DNA from: Bugula neritina
Lineage: Eukaryota; Bryozoa; Gymnolaemata; Cheilostomatida; Bugulidae
Assembly: GCA_964035545.1 (NCBI GenBank)
Contig: OZ037765.1
Span: 3,281,001 to 3,345,000, forward strand
Direction of reading: 5' to 3'
Length of the DNA stretch: 64,000 nucleotides
Shown here: positions 1-11,011 of the stretch, piece after piece
How positions within the stretch are numbered: position 1 is the stretch's first letter
How the letters are laid out: every line of letters begins with the position of its first letter
Notes under the pieces: generated by a model
What the model was told of the DNA's origin: nothing
Seen by the model: the letters and a program-made list of their open reading frames with translations, nothing else
Database searches by the model: none
Program-made: the position numbers and the translations under genes

Positions 1-1107
1 TGAATCGTCTCCGAGATATAAATCCGTGGAGTTGACCTTCGGTACCGAAACCTATGAAAAAGTGCCGATTTTTTACCAACCTTTGCTCACAAAAAGTGCC
101 ATAACTACAAAACTATCAGGAATTAAGGGCTAATATTTGATATTTTTTTATTCCACATGTTCTGAAATACTATACTCAAATCTCAAAATCTAAATTTGAA
201 TTTTAATATTTGTATACTATTCTTGAAACTGTTGTAAAGGTGATGATATAATAGCATCTCAAATGCATGTATGGGAGTTTCAAGTTATACAAAATAATAA
301 ACCATATAGCTAACTTGATAAACTTATTAAGTTGATTATATGCTTCAATTTATAAAATTATGTCTTTTAACTATGGCTTACAAAGTATTAAGTTGAAAGC
401 TCAGAGAATTCTGGTTTAGTTATGAATTCAGTGGGACATAATATGATGTAAGTAAGTGATGGTTAGACAGTTATGCAAGATAGTAGAAGTCAAAAGATAT
501 GGCCCAACACATGACTATACATTAACTCTATAAAGTGAAAGTGTAAGAATATTATTATTCAAAACAATTTCAAGCATTGTCATAATTTGAGTAGTTCATG
601 AATGAGTGAAGCAAGTATAAACCCTTTTTGAGACTTGAAGAATTGGCTTTGTTTACCTATAGAGTAAATTCAGAGTAGAATCTTCAATGACTTCTAAAGA
701 AACATTGATTATTCATGACGAATGAATAATAGATTTACATACTGCATAAGTTAGACTAAATGCATGTAAAATGTCTAGCCCATATACATATGGGAAAGAG
801 ATATAGATTCGCCATGTACAATCTATATCTATATTGCAACTGCATGGCCACATGCTATATGTGATCTTGCAAGTAATAAATGACTTGGAAGCAAAATTAA
901 CAAAACAATCTAAGGATGGGTAAAGTTTTGAAAATTAGAAAAAAAGGAATGAAACTGTATTAAAGGATTGCTCAATCTTAGTTTATTACAATCACATTAT
1001 AATTATGAACTATAATCTAATCTGTATGCAAACAATTGTGACTTTGCAAAGGGATATGTGCCTAGAAAACAGCTTTTCAAAATTCCAATTTTGAGGGAGG
1101 TACGTAC
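1..1107 (-). other. Start of intron 3 of receptor gene A (non-coding)
   Basis: This stretch lies downstream of the PAN2 splice donor of gene A. Positions about 370-860 resemble intron 3 of gene B (about 23230-23700) and of gene C (about 34690-35150). No exon is visible. In gene C the next exon starts about 1.5 kb after PAN2, so exon 4 of gene A would lie just off the left edge of the window. Confidence 0.6.
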
Positions 1108-2782
1108 CTGAATACCAAAGAGGGAGATTAAAGTACTGATAGTCTGTATTTACTTCTGGCGTCACTTCAGTATCATCTGATCTCTTGTTGACAATCTCAC
1201 ATTGATCTCCACTCATTGACTTCACTATAGAACTACAGGTATTAGGGATGCCTTCATCTTGTAAACAGAAACTCATACAGTCTCTGAGGTCTGATGTACT
1301 TGTCTGGTTGTACTTTTGTACTCCACTGTCTAGATAGTAACCTCTAGTAGCTGTCCATGGCTGCCATATTCCTGCAAAATACTCTCTATGCTAACAATGT
1401 TTGTATATTTACTAAAGCTGCAACAATGAGCAATTATATTAGAATTCTCACCTATATTCTCACCATATATCTCCACTTTGTTTTGTTCGGGTAGCAGAAA
1501 AATTGTATTAGAATAGAATTGGCTATAATCACTATTCAAATGTTTTAAAAACTATCTGACAAGAAGTGCTCAAAATTGTAGTAATTTTTCTGTCAGTGAT
1601 TATAGTCTTTATCAATACTTTTGAAAAATAACCTCAGCTAATAAATATACTAAATAATTTGAAAAAAAATTTGCTAAATGAATTCTGACAAAAATGTCTT
1701 CAGACAATTTGTAAGTTGATGTTGAAAAATAAATTTCACATTTGTTTACTTAGTAGTTTTTTCAGATTAGAAAATGTACAATAAGTTATTGGAATACAAA
1801 ACAATTAGCATTTTTAAAACTTCTAAGCACACAAAGCATATTAAATTATAGGACAATTTATCAGCAAACTTCGATCAATTTTGGAACTGCAAAAACTTTA
1901 ATAGTCTTTTAAATAGTAGATTTGTTTAGCTTGTATGACTACTAGGTTTTTAAATTTATATTAGAAGAGACTGTTCAATAAGTACTCATCGGAATTCTGT
2001 TATTAAATCAAATATCATGTTACCTCAATTTACTTTTTTGCTAATAATTATATAAGTTGTAGTTAACAAAAGAAAAATATGTGTAACATGTAATGTTTGT
2101 AAAAGCCAAGCAAAGATTGGAATGAACTATTTCATTAATTGAAAATGCAAGATCAAACACATTTAATCTTTACAGTCAACTCACCAGCACAGTCTGGTCT
2201 CACAGAGTACCTCCACTGACTATCAGAACTACTAATAGTAGCAGTCTGAGTATTCTCTGCTAACAGTTCACAGTTTCCATCACCAGTTCTGTAGTTTATT
2301 GAGGCACAAATAAATGATGTTTGCTGCATACACTGAGCTCTACACTCATCTTCACTGTTTACAGAGAGAGTCTTTATACTACCAGATGTGATGTAAGGAT
2401 CTAGTCTACCCACACCTGATGTCCAGTCACAGGTTAGTCCTAAAAATATGTAATAACAGAGAATATGATGCATTTGATAATTGCGCCCCTTTATATATTA
2501 CAATGGTGACAACGTTGAAGCAAGCTATGTTTCATGTTTGTAACAGTTGAAACTGTTTAAACACGAGTATTATAACAAAATTTGTTACTAATTTATAAAT
2601 TTAAGTTAAATACTATCTATCAATGTGTATATAGATTTGTAGTTCCTACTATACACAACATTAAAATGGCGAGTTGAAGAACTAAGTTGTAACATACAGT
2701 ACATACCTTGTACTGGTGCAGATATGAACACAGTAACTAAAAAGAACCACCAGTGAAAACACAAGTACAGTAGTCTCTCCAT
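1108..2782 (-). CDS. Receptor gene A, 5' part: signal peptide and two PAN/apple-like modules
   Basis: Minus-strand gene cut by the left edge. Exon 1 is complement(2707..2782): ATG, a basic start (MERLLYLC) and a hydrophobic signal peptide ending near SAPVQ. Exon 2 is complement(2185..2439), 85 codons with the PAN cysteine spacing: LTCDW, then DECRAQC, FICAS, GNCELL, and PDCAG before the donor. Exon 3 is complement(1108..1371), 88 codons of a second PAN-like module (DCMSFC, NTCSSI, GDQCEI). All junctions are GT-AG and phase 1. The product is predicted to enter the secretory route as the N-terminus of a surface receptor. The start was chosen because the same ATG context, exon length and donor recur in genes B and D. 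The remaining modules are assumed from the paralogs. No stop interrupts the three exons. Confidence 0.75.
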
Positions 2783-4380
2783 GTTAACACTACTTGGTAA
2801 TGTATATACACTGAGAGAGTGCTCAGTAAAGTTAAGTTATACTATAGAGTTATATTAGTAGGTATTTTGCATTACAAAAGGCAGCTTTTGTTAACTTCAC
2901 AATATAAAAGTTGCATGACTATAGTGCAAAGATGTTTTCTTAGCTATTTCAAAGAAAGCTAGCTTTTATAGCTTGTCTGCTTTATATTGAAATGTTGACA
3001 GGTGCTAGACTATATGTTCAAATTAAATGCTCTAATAGCCGTTCAATGGGCTCAGTTATACACTATATAGAACACAACTATCTATACTATTCAGATAACT
3101 ATAAATATATTCATTCAGAACTGCTATTATAATAATCATTACTATAACTTTTTCATGTGCAGTTAATTTAGAATGAGTATGTCTCTATATAATATATTAT
3201 CTTAAATAATCTATCATGTAAGCTATAAACAGGTAACTAAGTAAATTACATGGAATAGATTACAATGAAGGAGTAATTAACAAGATTAATATGCAATTTT
3301 ATTTTAACTGTTTTTTGTTGGCACACATTTTCAATAAGCAGAAAACAAAATAAGTATCAAAATAATATCCAATTGCACCAGCTTATAGTCACAAACCTTA
3401 GACTCAATGAGTTCAAATGTTACAAACCTTAGTCCCAATTTGAGATTAAATGTATGAAATGCCAATAAAGCCATTAAAACATATTATTAAAAACAAAAAA
3501 AAACAATGATATTTTTAATTAGAATAGATAAAATATCTTAAACATTATACGTAACATTGCTGCTCAAACTTGAAGTGATTGCTTAGAAGTTTCCAAAACG
3601 TTTGTTACAATTTAGAAGGATATGTTCGGATTTAATAGTAGCAGAGTATGTGACCAAATTATATTTTATAATTTATAATAAGTCACACGATCTGTTGTAA
3701 AAAGTTTAGAAAAATAATAATTAAGAGCATTGAGTACTTCACAACCCAAGTTAATGGTGTAAAGCATTCTTCATTAAATCCACAAGTTTATATACTCCTT
3801 ATCTTGTACTCCATGAAAACCAATTGTTTGATCAATATTTTTTTATTGTTGCAGATTTATAAAAATTTATTATATATGGGGCAACAAGTGAAAAACTACA
3901 AAGCTATAATCTGAACCAACCAACATTAAGCAATTTTGAAAACTCCCAAATTTCAAAAATGGCTTTCTCTGCACGGTTTCATGCAAAAGGTTGCTTCAAA
4001 GTCACAAGGTTATATTAGTACACTAGAAAACATGAATTATTAAGTTTAAAATAATCACAAAATCCTTTAATCAATTATATAATGCAAACACAAAAATTAT
4101 GTTTATCAATATAGAAGCATAAAAGAAGCCAAGTAACTTGACATGTATTTAATTTTCTTAACGGATTACCAAATTTGAGTACATGCCATATATTTCAAAG
4201 ATAAAAAGTTATTTGAAACAATATTAAAAAACCACACTTTAATTCTAAACAGGTAACTGCACCACTATCAACTTATTTATGTGAATGCAAAAAAAAACTT
4301 AAATTTTATTTACAGTTATCACTTTTGATGCTGATTGGCAATTCTATTTGGAAAAAGGTTACCTAAAAATGCCAAAATGA
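2783..4380. repeat. 5' flank of gene A, copy 1 of a duplicated block
   Basis: This 1.6-kb non-coding stretch resembles 25446-26445 (upstream of B) and 42041-43766 (upstream of C). Recognisable shared pieces are the interval starting near 2861 (shared with about 25520 and 42116) and the interval around 3080-3290. Relative to copies 1 and 3, the copy upstream of B lacks roughly 0.7 kb at about 25995. No gene is visible. The promoters of the minus-strand receptors should lie here, but no core element could be assigned with confidence. Confidence 0.6.
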
Positions 4381-4466
4381 TCCCGTGAACCAGATTTGAA
4401 CTGGTGACCTAAGGATTTCTAGTTGACAACTACAGTCCTCCGCTCTACCAACTGAGCTATCACGGG
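4381..4466 (-). tRNA. tRNA-Tyr(GUA) with 13-nt intron, copy 1
   Basis: The reverse complement folds as a full cloverleaf. The acceptor stem CCCGTGA pairs with TCACGGG and the discriminator is A. The D arm is GCTC..GAGC, the anticodon loop reads CTGTAG+A with anticodon GUA, and the T arm ACCAG/CTGGT encloses TTCAAAT. A 13-nt intron follows position 37, the usual place in tRNA-Tyr genes. Removing it leaves 73 nt. An ATTTT run just downstream can serve as the Pol III terminator. The gene lies about 1.6 kb upstream of receptor gene A. Confidence 0.93.
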
Positions 4467-4792
4467 GTTATTGGCTACAGTCCTGTATCAATACTGTATA
4501 TTTCAGCAAATTATTAATGATTTCCACTTCCACTTATATATGCTATATTTTACAAAGACATAATTGTTCCCAGATAACAGTAGATTAATATTATATTCAC
4601 TGTTATTGTCTTACAATAATTTGACAGGATTGAAAAAATAAATAACATTCATAGGTAATAACACTTTTATTTTGTGATGACATGTGATGTCATAGTATTT
4701 TCAGGCATGAGCATTTGCAAATAATGTTTCCATCTCATTAGTCACTTTAGCGAATTGCTGGCTCTACATAATATACAATTATAGGCAGATCG

Positions 4793-4806
4793 GTTGTCAT
4801 GGCAAC
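4793..4806. promoter_or_regulatory. RFX X-box-like palindrome, copy 1
   Basis: GTTGTCATGGCAAC is a near-perfect inverted repeat of the RFX-factor X-box type (GTTRCC-RGYAAC halves). It lies 327 bp from the tRNA-Tyr gene and about 2.0 kb upstream of gene A. The same site is kept in all five blocks. Binding is inferred from the motif only. Confidence 0.4.
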
Positions 4807-5712
4807 ATATAGCTCATTAGGATGACTCATTCTCAATAAAAATATACTAGCAATATTCTTAGTTATAAAATTATTTTTGTCAATCTGCCTATATAATAAT
4901 TTAGATCTTGCAACTAACCACATTCTCTTAACTCCATTACAATTCAAAGTGAAGCTATTAAAATCATTGATTGTACAAAGTTAAAAACATGAAATTCAAA
5001 GCATTAAGCCTGTGTAACACAAAAGTTTATTAAAAATAGACGGTAATATTAACCTACCAGGGTAAGCTCCAGCTCCAGAGTATTGTGTGCTGGCTATCAC
5101 TTGTCAGTAGCTTTAGTACCTGCTAGCTTGTAGCTTGTCAACATTGGGATCATCTTACATAGACATGCAAAATAAAAGTATATATAGCTACTCACCATCA
5201 GGTTTTTATATATTTTGTAAAACCAAATATTAATACAAATATAATATAATATTGAACTGTATCGAAATTTAACAAAACACTTCAATTTCATTGCGTCTTA
5301 AAGCATCATAGCCACTTTTAAGACAAGCTGCAAAGCAATTATAGCCTTGTAGAGAACAAGCTATACTGCCAATAGCTTGTCAAGTATTAATTCTTGTATA
5401 ACAGTTTAATAGCTCAATATTTTATGTCTTTGTTATCAATATATGGTCAGCTTTTACTTTGACTTTCTGACTCTGAGTTTTTGCATAATTAGTTGGGATA
5501 CATTAGTTTGCTGTAATTTCTGTTTACAAGTTGTCTCCTCCACAAACTGTAAACTGACGAACTTAATATACAATTTACTGCAAGAACATTCAATACACTT
5601 TGATATAGCTTCTCATAGTTTTGATGATTCTCTACATCTCTTGAATCCTAGTGTTTGCAGATTGCTGAAAGAAATTTGCTGCATAATTAGTGTATGACAA
5701 AATTATAATTGA
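4807..5712. repeat. Rest of duplicated block copy 1, up to a breakpoint
   Basis: This non-coding stretch aligns with 26874-27725 and 44190-45060. Similarity to both ends at about 5700-5712, just after TTAGTGTATGACAAAA. From there the sequence switches to match 55917 onward. No gene is supported; the short ORFs are not preserved among the copies. Confidence 0.6.
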
Positions 5713-6123
5713 CTACTTTTAAACTTGTGTTAAAAAATCCTTTAAAGTAGTATATGGTATTCTTAAAATGTTTTAACTTAGTTAAAAATGGTATTTACAA
5801 GTTGTTTTTAATAAGTAACACATATATTAGCAAGCCATACTTGATGGTACATTGCTAGCCCTTGTTGCTGTATACAAATTAATTTATATTTTTAATATTT
5901 TTTCTGAAACAGAAAAATGCTACTCGAAGTCGAGGTTTTAGAAACAAGCAGCTGTTTAACTCTGCACCCTCTCAATTAAAGTATATTAGAGTCCTTTCCT
6001 TTTTAATTTTACAAAGTGCAAAGTTGTCACTATATTCATGCATGATGTATTAAACTTTGCCATATTTACCTTTTAAAAGTGTTAGATAACACAAGATTAT
6101 CTCTGGTTTGTTTGTATTATTAG

Positions 6124-6299
6124 GTTGGGTGGTTGGAGTAGCAGTTGGTGTTCCAATGGGTTTCATTAACATTATACTAGCAGTGATTATTATTGCAATG
6201 CTAAGGAAAAAGTCTGCTGGTAATAGGTACAGAGGGCAGAGCTCACAAGCTAAGGAAGAAGCAGACGAAGTAGAACTGATACCTGCTCTCGTTAGTTAG
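6124..6299 (+). pseudogene. Orphan last exon G: membrane segment and short tail
   Basis: This exon has an AG acceptor at 6122-6123 and is open for 58 codons to TAG. It encodes the same [14 protein letters not shown] membrane start as the other receptors and a 30-residue tail ending VELIPALVS, almost identical to the last exon of gene D. No upstream receptor exons exist on this strand: the sequence upstream switches at about 5712 to a block that belongs 5' of gene A. It is best read as the stranded 3' end of a gene-D-like receptor. An Asn replaces an Ile inside the membrane segment (GFINIIL). Splicing to an unseen distant exon cannot be excluded. Confidence 0.7.
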
Positions 6300-7999
6300 A
6301 TTTGAAAAGCTATAGTGTGCCGGGCAAATGAGAACAAAGAGCTGTATATGATAATCTAATTTTTCAGACGTTGATATTTTAAAATCATGAATATATAAAA
6401 AAATATATTATTAAAAAAACAATGAGAAGAATTGAATTTAGTTACTCATGAAAAATCTTTTTTTCAAATTTTACTTAAGTTTAGAGCTAATTTTTGTAGG
6501 GTTTAAAAGCTGCAATTTGCTAATAGAAAATCATTTTGAAACAGCTAAATAATATGACAATAGCGGTTTATACATTAATATGCACGATTGAAAAAAATGC
6601 ACAGCTTCAATTTTTAATTTTAAGCCAACCTAATGAAAAACTAGCTGCCGTACAGCTTGTGGTTTTCATGATTGCAATTTTTTTTAATTTAAAGACCTTT
6701 GAATTATAGGTTGCATTTATAGTAGGCACACTTGGATTACAATTTTTTATTATCCAATAAATACTTTTACAATCAGAATCATTCTGATAAATTACCTGAC
6801 TTGTGCCAGGATTGTTGCAGTTTTATTTCCATTATTTGATTGACATGCTGTCATCAATACTTGTGAGAATAGCCCGGAATGAGTCATCTATCTCAACTCC
6901 GTATTATAATTTAGTATGATTGAAGCTTGATGAGCAATCTTTGTGTTCAACTATGTAGTTTGTTGTTGGCTAATCTGTGAGCTGCTTAAAATTCTATTAT
7001 AGTTGACTGTTTGTTATATTTGATATAAATTATGGTGGGCAAAGTTTAGCTCGCCAGAGCCCATGCAAAGTTGCTGAGTGAATCTTGGCGATTTACTAAA
7101 TACACAATTATCTTTATGTAGTAAATACCTCTTCAATAAAATTTGAACAAACTTATTTTATACACTTTTTTGCTAGCTTTTCGTTAAATAAAAAGTTTAC
7201 TTACCACTACTCTACCAGTTTAGCAAATTTGCAAATTTGGTGCACTTCTTCCTTTTCCTGCTCTTTGTTACTAATAAAATTGACAAGGTTACGCGTCTCA
7301 TTTTTGAATTAGTTTAGTTTATAAACTTCAAACACTGTTGGGAAATTTTAATTCTATAACCATCTCAAGAAAATGAATTTATACAGCTAGTGATGGTTGA
7401 AAACATTGTTAGCATTTAGAGTAGAAAATCTATGCATTTTAATTCAAAATTATATGTCATACATGCAGCTCATCTTGTTCAATGGTAATACACAGGGTTT
7501 TGAAACTATATTCAGAGTAAATGCACTTATAAGCCTATAATTTTGAAAAGAATCTAAATGGAATAAAGTGGTAAACTGCCCACTCCACAAGGTCATATTC
7601 GAGACCACCCAACAAGTGATCGTGATGATCCATTTGCCAATTGAAGAAACAACTCCATGTGATTTTGTTGAGAAGTTGAGTCATAAACCACACAAAGATG
7701 AGTCATAAGTTTTTTATGGTCGTGCTACAATTTCTCATATAAATATAGGAAACAAAAAAGTTTATGTCTAGTTCCAAAAACTATATTTAATGAACAAACC
7801 TAAATTTTATATAAAAATCAGCAGTTTCAAAAATAGTTTAGAACACAACAGTTTGGTAAGCTGTTTCAATTTGGAGAGGTTTGAAGAAACTGCTGGTTGT
7901 CTTTTTATACTACTATATAGCATACACGTCGTTTGTGTTAAAGGTAGAACATTTGCATTTGTCTGATTTGTGTTAGAAACCTAACATAAACCAGTAATT
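6300..7999. other. 3' flank of orphan exon G, non-coding
   Basis: This stretch is shared with 56503-58195. It contains no gene that I can support. One stretch, 7569-7708, stays open and conserved in the duplicate and is discussed as a finding. Confidence 0.5.
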
Positions 8000-8003
8000 A
8001 GGA

Positions 8004-8049
8004 TATATATGTATGTATATGTATATATTATATACATACATATACATAC

Positions 8050-8086
<37 letters not shown>

Positions 8087-8089
8087 CGT

Positions 8090-8142
<53 letters not shown>

Positions 8143-8195
8143 GCGTGTGCGTGTGCGTGTGCGGGTGCGGGTGCGGGTGTGGATGTAGGTGTGTG
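8004..8195. repeat. Compound microsatellite (TA)n-(TG)n-(GTGCGG)n
   Basis: Alternating TATATG/TATACA, then a long TG run, then GTGCGT and GTGCGGG variants. The duplicate at 58200-58312 has a shorter TG and GC-rich part, so the tract has changed length since the duplication. Confidence 0.9.
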
Positions 8196-8465
8196 TTTTG
8201 ACAAAAAATTACGTAGAACACAGTATTAGTATATACAAACATATTAACCCACTGTCACTTTTCAGTTTCAATACTGCAAAAAGTGTCATCAGAAAATGAG
8301 CCATGTATGCACAGAGTCTATTATTAAACAAATACTCTGAAATTGTATAAACGTATGAAGAATAGCCAGGTATCTGTGAATAATTTAGTACTGCATAATT
8401 GTAGCATGCAATAATAATGGTTTACCATTATCGTTAGAAAAAAGTTGGTAAAAATGCTAAAATGA

Positions 8466-8551
8466 TCCCGTGAACCAGATTTGAACTGGTGACCTAAGGA
8501 TTTCTAGTTGACAACTACAGTCCTCCGCTCTACCAACTGAGCTATCACGGG
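8466..8551 (-). tRNA. tRNA-Tyr(GUA) with 13-nt intron, copy 2
   Basis: Identical over all 86 bases to the copy at 4381, intron included. It lies 23 bp from the left end of the Tc1-like transposon. With its duplicate at 58584 it lies between the 3' ends of two convergent receptor genes. Confidence 0.93.
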
Positions 8552-8574
8552 GTTATTGAAAATAGAACTATATA

Positions 8575-8601
8575 CAGTGCTGTGAAAAAGTTTAAGGACG
8601 C
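8575..8601 (+). repeat. Left terminal inverted repeat of Tc1-like element
   Basis: 27 bp beginning CAGTGCTGTGAAAAAG. It is an exact reverse complement of 10985..11011. The target TA is at 8573-8574. Confidence 0.93.
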
Positions 8602-8802
8602 TTGCAGAGATTTCTATGTATTTCTATGTATTGTTTAATAGGCATTTCTTGGAAGTTCTTAGTATTTTCCTGCAAGTTCTATATATCAAAATGACCCTTA
8701 GAATGTGCACTACAATTTCCACCTTATAAATTCTTACTGCTGTGATGTTTTCTACCTATTTTCAGGCTAACTATACAAGCAGCTAGGAAAGCGCAACTCC
8801 TG

Positions 8803-9480
8803 TTTGTTTGTTTGTTTGTTTGTTTGTTTGTTTTTTATTTTGTCATAGTCGGGAAAAATTAATTGAGAAAAAAAATAAACAAAATGACAGGGCCTATGGC
8901 GCAATAGCACTGTAGCTAGTCGGGGCACCGAGCCATGAATGGTTGACAGTTATATAAGATTTTTGTTTAGGTTTTTGGAAGTTTTAGCAACTTAAAAAAG
9001 TATTATTTTTTTATCTGGAAATTTGCCATTAGATGGTCTCTCAGGGCAAGTTTGAAACCAGCCTCCCTCTCCACAGCACGAATAGAACTAGGCAATTTAT
9101 TCCATAGCGACGAACATTGGAATTCCACTCTTCGTTGACCTGCAGCAGTTGATGATGGAGGAGTTTGTAGGCTGAACTCTGAAAATCTTGTGGGATAGTT
9201 ATGTGTGAGATGTGTTAGTTGAGAATAGTAAAGTTTATGTGAGAGCAGTATTAATTTGAATTTGTGTAGAGTGTGAATAGGCATGATTGAAGAACTAAGA
9301 AACAGTGGTTTAGATGGGGAAAGGTGATGCTTTTTATATATAATTCTCAGTATTTTCTTTTGCAGTAAATGTAGTGGTTCAAGATAAATGTTTGCTGCAT
9401 TACCCCACGATTCTAGGCAATATGTTAATTTAGAATTTACAAAAGAGTTATATATTTGTATTAGAATTTTTCTAGGTAGG
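8803..9480 (-). mobile_element. 5'-truncated LINE 3' end nested in the Tc1 element
   Basis: The minus-strand ORF (9003..9284, with the frame continuing upstream to about 9425) carries the usual tail of non-LTR reverse transcriptases: CLESWGNA, LLQKKILRII, HNYPTRFS and SLWNKLPSSIR. After the stop the element ends in a short tandem tail, (AAAC)n on the minus strand (8808-8837). Only the C-terminal end of the reverse transcriptase is present, as expected of 5'-truncated insertion. The nearest family type is CR1/L2/Jockey-like. The exact 5' edge and target-site duplication could not be fixed. Confidence 0.8.
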
Positions 9481-9673
9481 TGATTGGAACACCTGTGTTT
9501 TTATGTTTCCAAAGTTTATCGCTTCTGAAAATCACAAAAGGCTAAACAGTAAAATTTTACTTTGTACATGACATCATGATACCATAAAGTATGACTTTCT
9601 TCCATGATTTGAAATCTGTCATCTAGTTGTAAGCTTTTACATGGTGTCCACTTAGGTGCTGCGCATAGACAAA

Positions 9674-10660
9674 ATGAGAGCTGTAAATCTTACTCCAAAA
9701 GCCAGGTTTGTAATAATTTTTTGCATAACAAAGGTTATTCAATTAGGAAAATATCTGAAAAGGTTGGCACAGCAAAGACAACTGTTTATCAAATTATCAG
9801 GAAGTTCATGAAGACTGGTAGTGTAGCAGATTGACCTGGAAGTGGACGACCAAGAATAAGCACACTTGGAGATGACAAGGTTTTCATTAGGGTTAGCAAG
9901 AAAAATTGCCATAAAACAAGTTCTGAGTTGGCAAAGAATGATCAGAATCGACAGGAACAACAAGGCGAAGACTGCTGAGCAATGGTCTATGTGTCTGCAA
10001 AGCAAGAAGGAAGCCTCTACTAACCGAGAAGAAGCGAAAAGACCGGCTACGGTTTGGCCAAGGAGCATGGTAGTTAGACAGTGAATGATTAGAAAAAAGT
10101 AATTATTTCAAATAAATCTACATTTAATGTGAACAATCATGCTGGAAACTGTTTTGTTAGAAGATATCAGTATGAGAAATATAACCCCTAATGTATTCTT
10201 ACAACAATTAAGCACCCTATCGGTGTTATGTTCTGGGGTTGTATAGCATCAAAAGGTGTAGGTCGACTCAGTAATTGCTCTAGAATGATGTTAATGCCCA
10301 AAAATATATAGAGAATCTCAATGCTAAACTTCTTCCAATCATAAAAAACTTCTTTTTAAATAAAATTAACGTATTTGAAGATGACAATGTACCATGCCAT
10401 TGGGCAAAAACTGTTAAAGAGTGGATGAAAAAGCAGAGGGTCTCAACGCTTAACTGGCCAGCCCAATAAGAAATTCATGGTCAAGAATAGTTAAAATAGT
10501 CTCTTCACAGAAGCCAACAACTAAGGTGACACTGATAGAGCCTGTAATTCATGCATAGCATCATGTTGTGACTGAAAACAAGTTGGAGAAGCTGTACGAG
10601 TTGATGCCTCGTCGCTGCCGACTAGTGATTAAGAATAAAGGCTGGCCAACAAAACATTGA
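9674..10660 (+). pseudogene. Broken Tc1 transposase
   Basis: Reading starts MRAVNLTPKARFVII. A frameshift near 9730 leads into a recognisable helix-turn-helix domain (IRKISEKVGTAKTTVYQII, then SGRPRIS). Frameshifts and stops follow. Later pieces match the DDE-family transposase core (VMFWGCIASKG; DDNVPCHWAKTVKEW; VSTLNWPAQ), and the reading ends IKNKGWPTKH-stop. The gene cannot make an active protein. The piece carrying the first catalytic aspartate region is not clearly readable. Confidence 0.8.
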
Positions 10661-10984
10661 TACTAAAATTTAAAGCACTGTGTGTTGCAATGCTGCTATA
10701 ATGTGTAGAACAAATCACATACAATATTTTTCTATGTTTCACCTAAAATATTCTGATATCTTACAGTACACACAAATTGTGAGAACATTGAATAATTCCC
10801 ATATATGCATAGTATCTCATTATTTCACCCATATTTTGGAAGGAAGTGAAAAGAGACACTAATGATTTATATAAATGAGATAAGGAGATCTTAAGGATCA
10901 TTTTGATAGGCATCATGCTTATGGAAATGCTTTTGTTATGTCTTAAAATTAGCTTAGAACATTACTGTTATGGAAAACAATGAG

Positions 10985-11011
10985 GCGTCCTTAAACTTTT
11001 TCACAGCACTG
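10985..11011 (-). repeat. Right terminal inverted repeat of Tc1-like element
   Basis: Exact inverted partner of 8575..8601, followed by the duplicated TA target at 11012-11013. Confidence 0.93.

Larger units (their letters stand above)
5713..8574. repeat. Segmental duplication, left copy (matches 55.9-58.7 kb)
   Basis: The order and sequence follow 55915-58690 almost base for base: intron piece, tail exon, 3' flank, AT/GT microsatellite, tRNA-Tyr. After the Tc1 insertion the match resumes from 11012 and runs through the 3' exons of gene B, which correspond to gene E. The duplicated unit is therefore a convergent pair: a plus-strand short-tail gene end and a minus-strand long-tail gene end. 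Confidence 0.85.
8575..11011 (+). mobile_element. Tc1-like DNA transposon (degenerate, complete ends)
   Basis: The element is bounded by perfect 27-bp terminal inverted repeats (8575..8601 and 10985..11011) starting CAGTGCTGTG and flanked by the TA dinucleotide typical of Tc1/mariner insertion. The duplicate locus at about 58680-58700 reads straight through without the element, so insertion followed the segmental duplication. It contains a broken transposase (9674-10660) and a nested LINE fragment (about 8803-9480). The total is 2437 bp, of which about 1.76 kb is the transposon itself. Confidence 0.93.

Noticed and set aside
4381-4466. tRNA-like sequences as heads of a tRNA-derived SINE.
   Set aside because: Each copy has a complete cloverleaf with the proper intron, and similarity extends symmetrically for kilobases on both sides, so it is a locus duplication, not dispersed SINE copies.
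4747-4947. A 66-codon minus-strand ORF, with an equivalent at 26814-27017.
   Set aside because: It lies in a duplicated non-coding block and includes the X-box-like site. It has no splice or start context, and similarity is explained by the block duplication.
7973-8242. Overlapping ORFs of repeated His-Thr or Cys-Val.
   Set aside because: Translations of the TG/TA microsatellite. The same applies to those at 14380-14783, 50616-50935 and 58166-58417.
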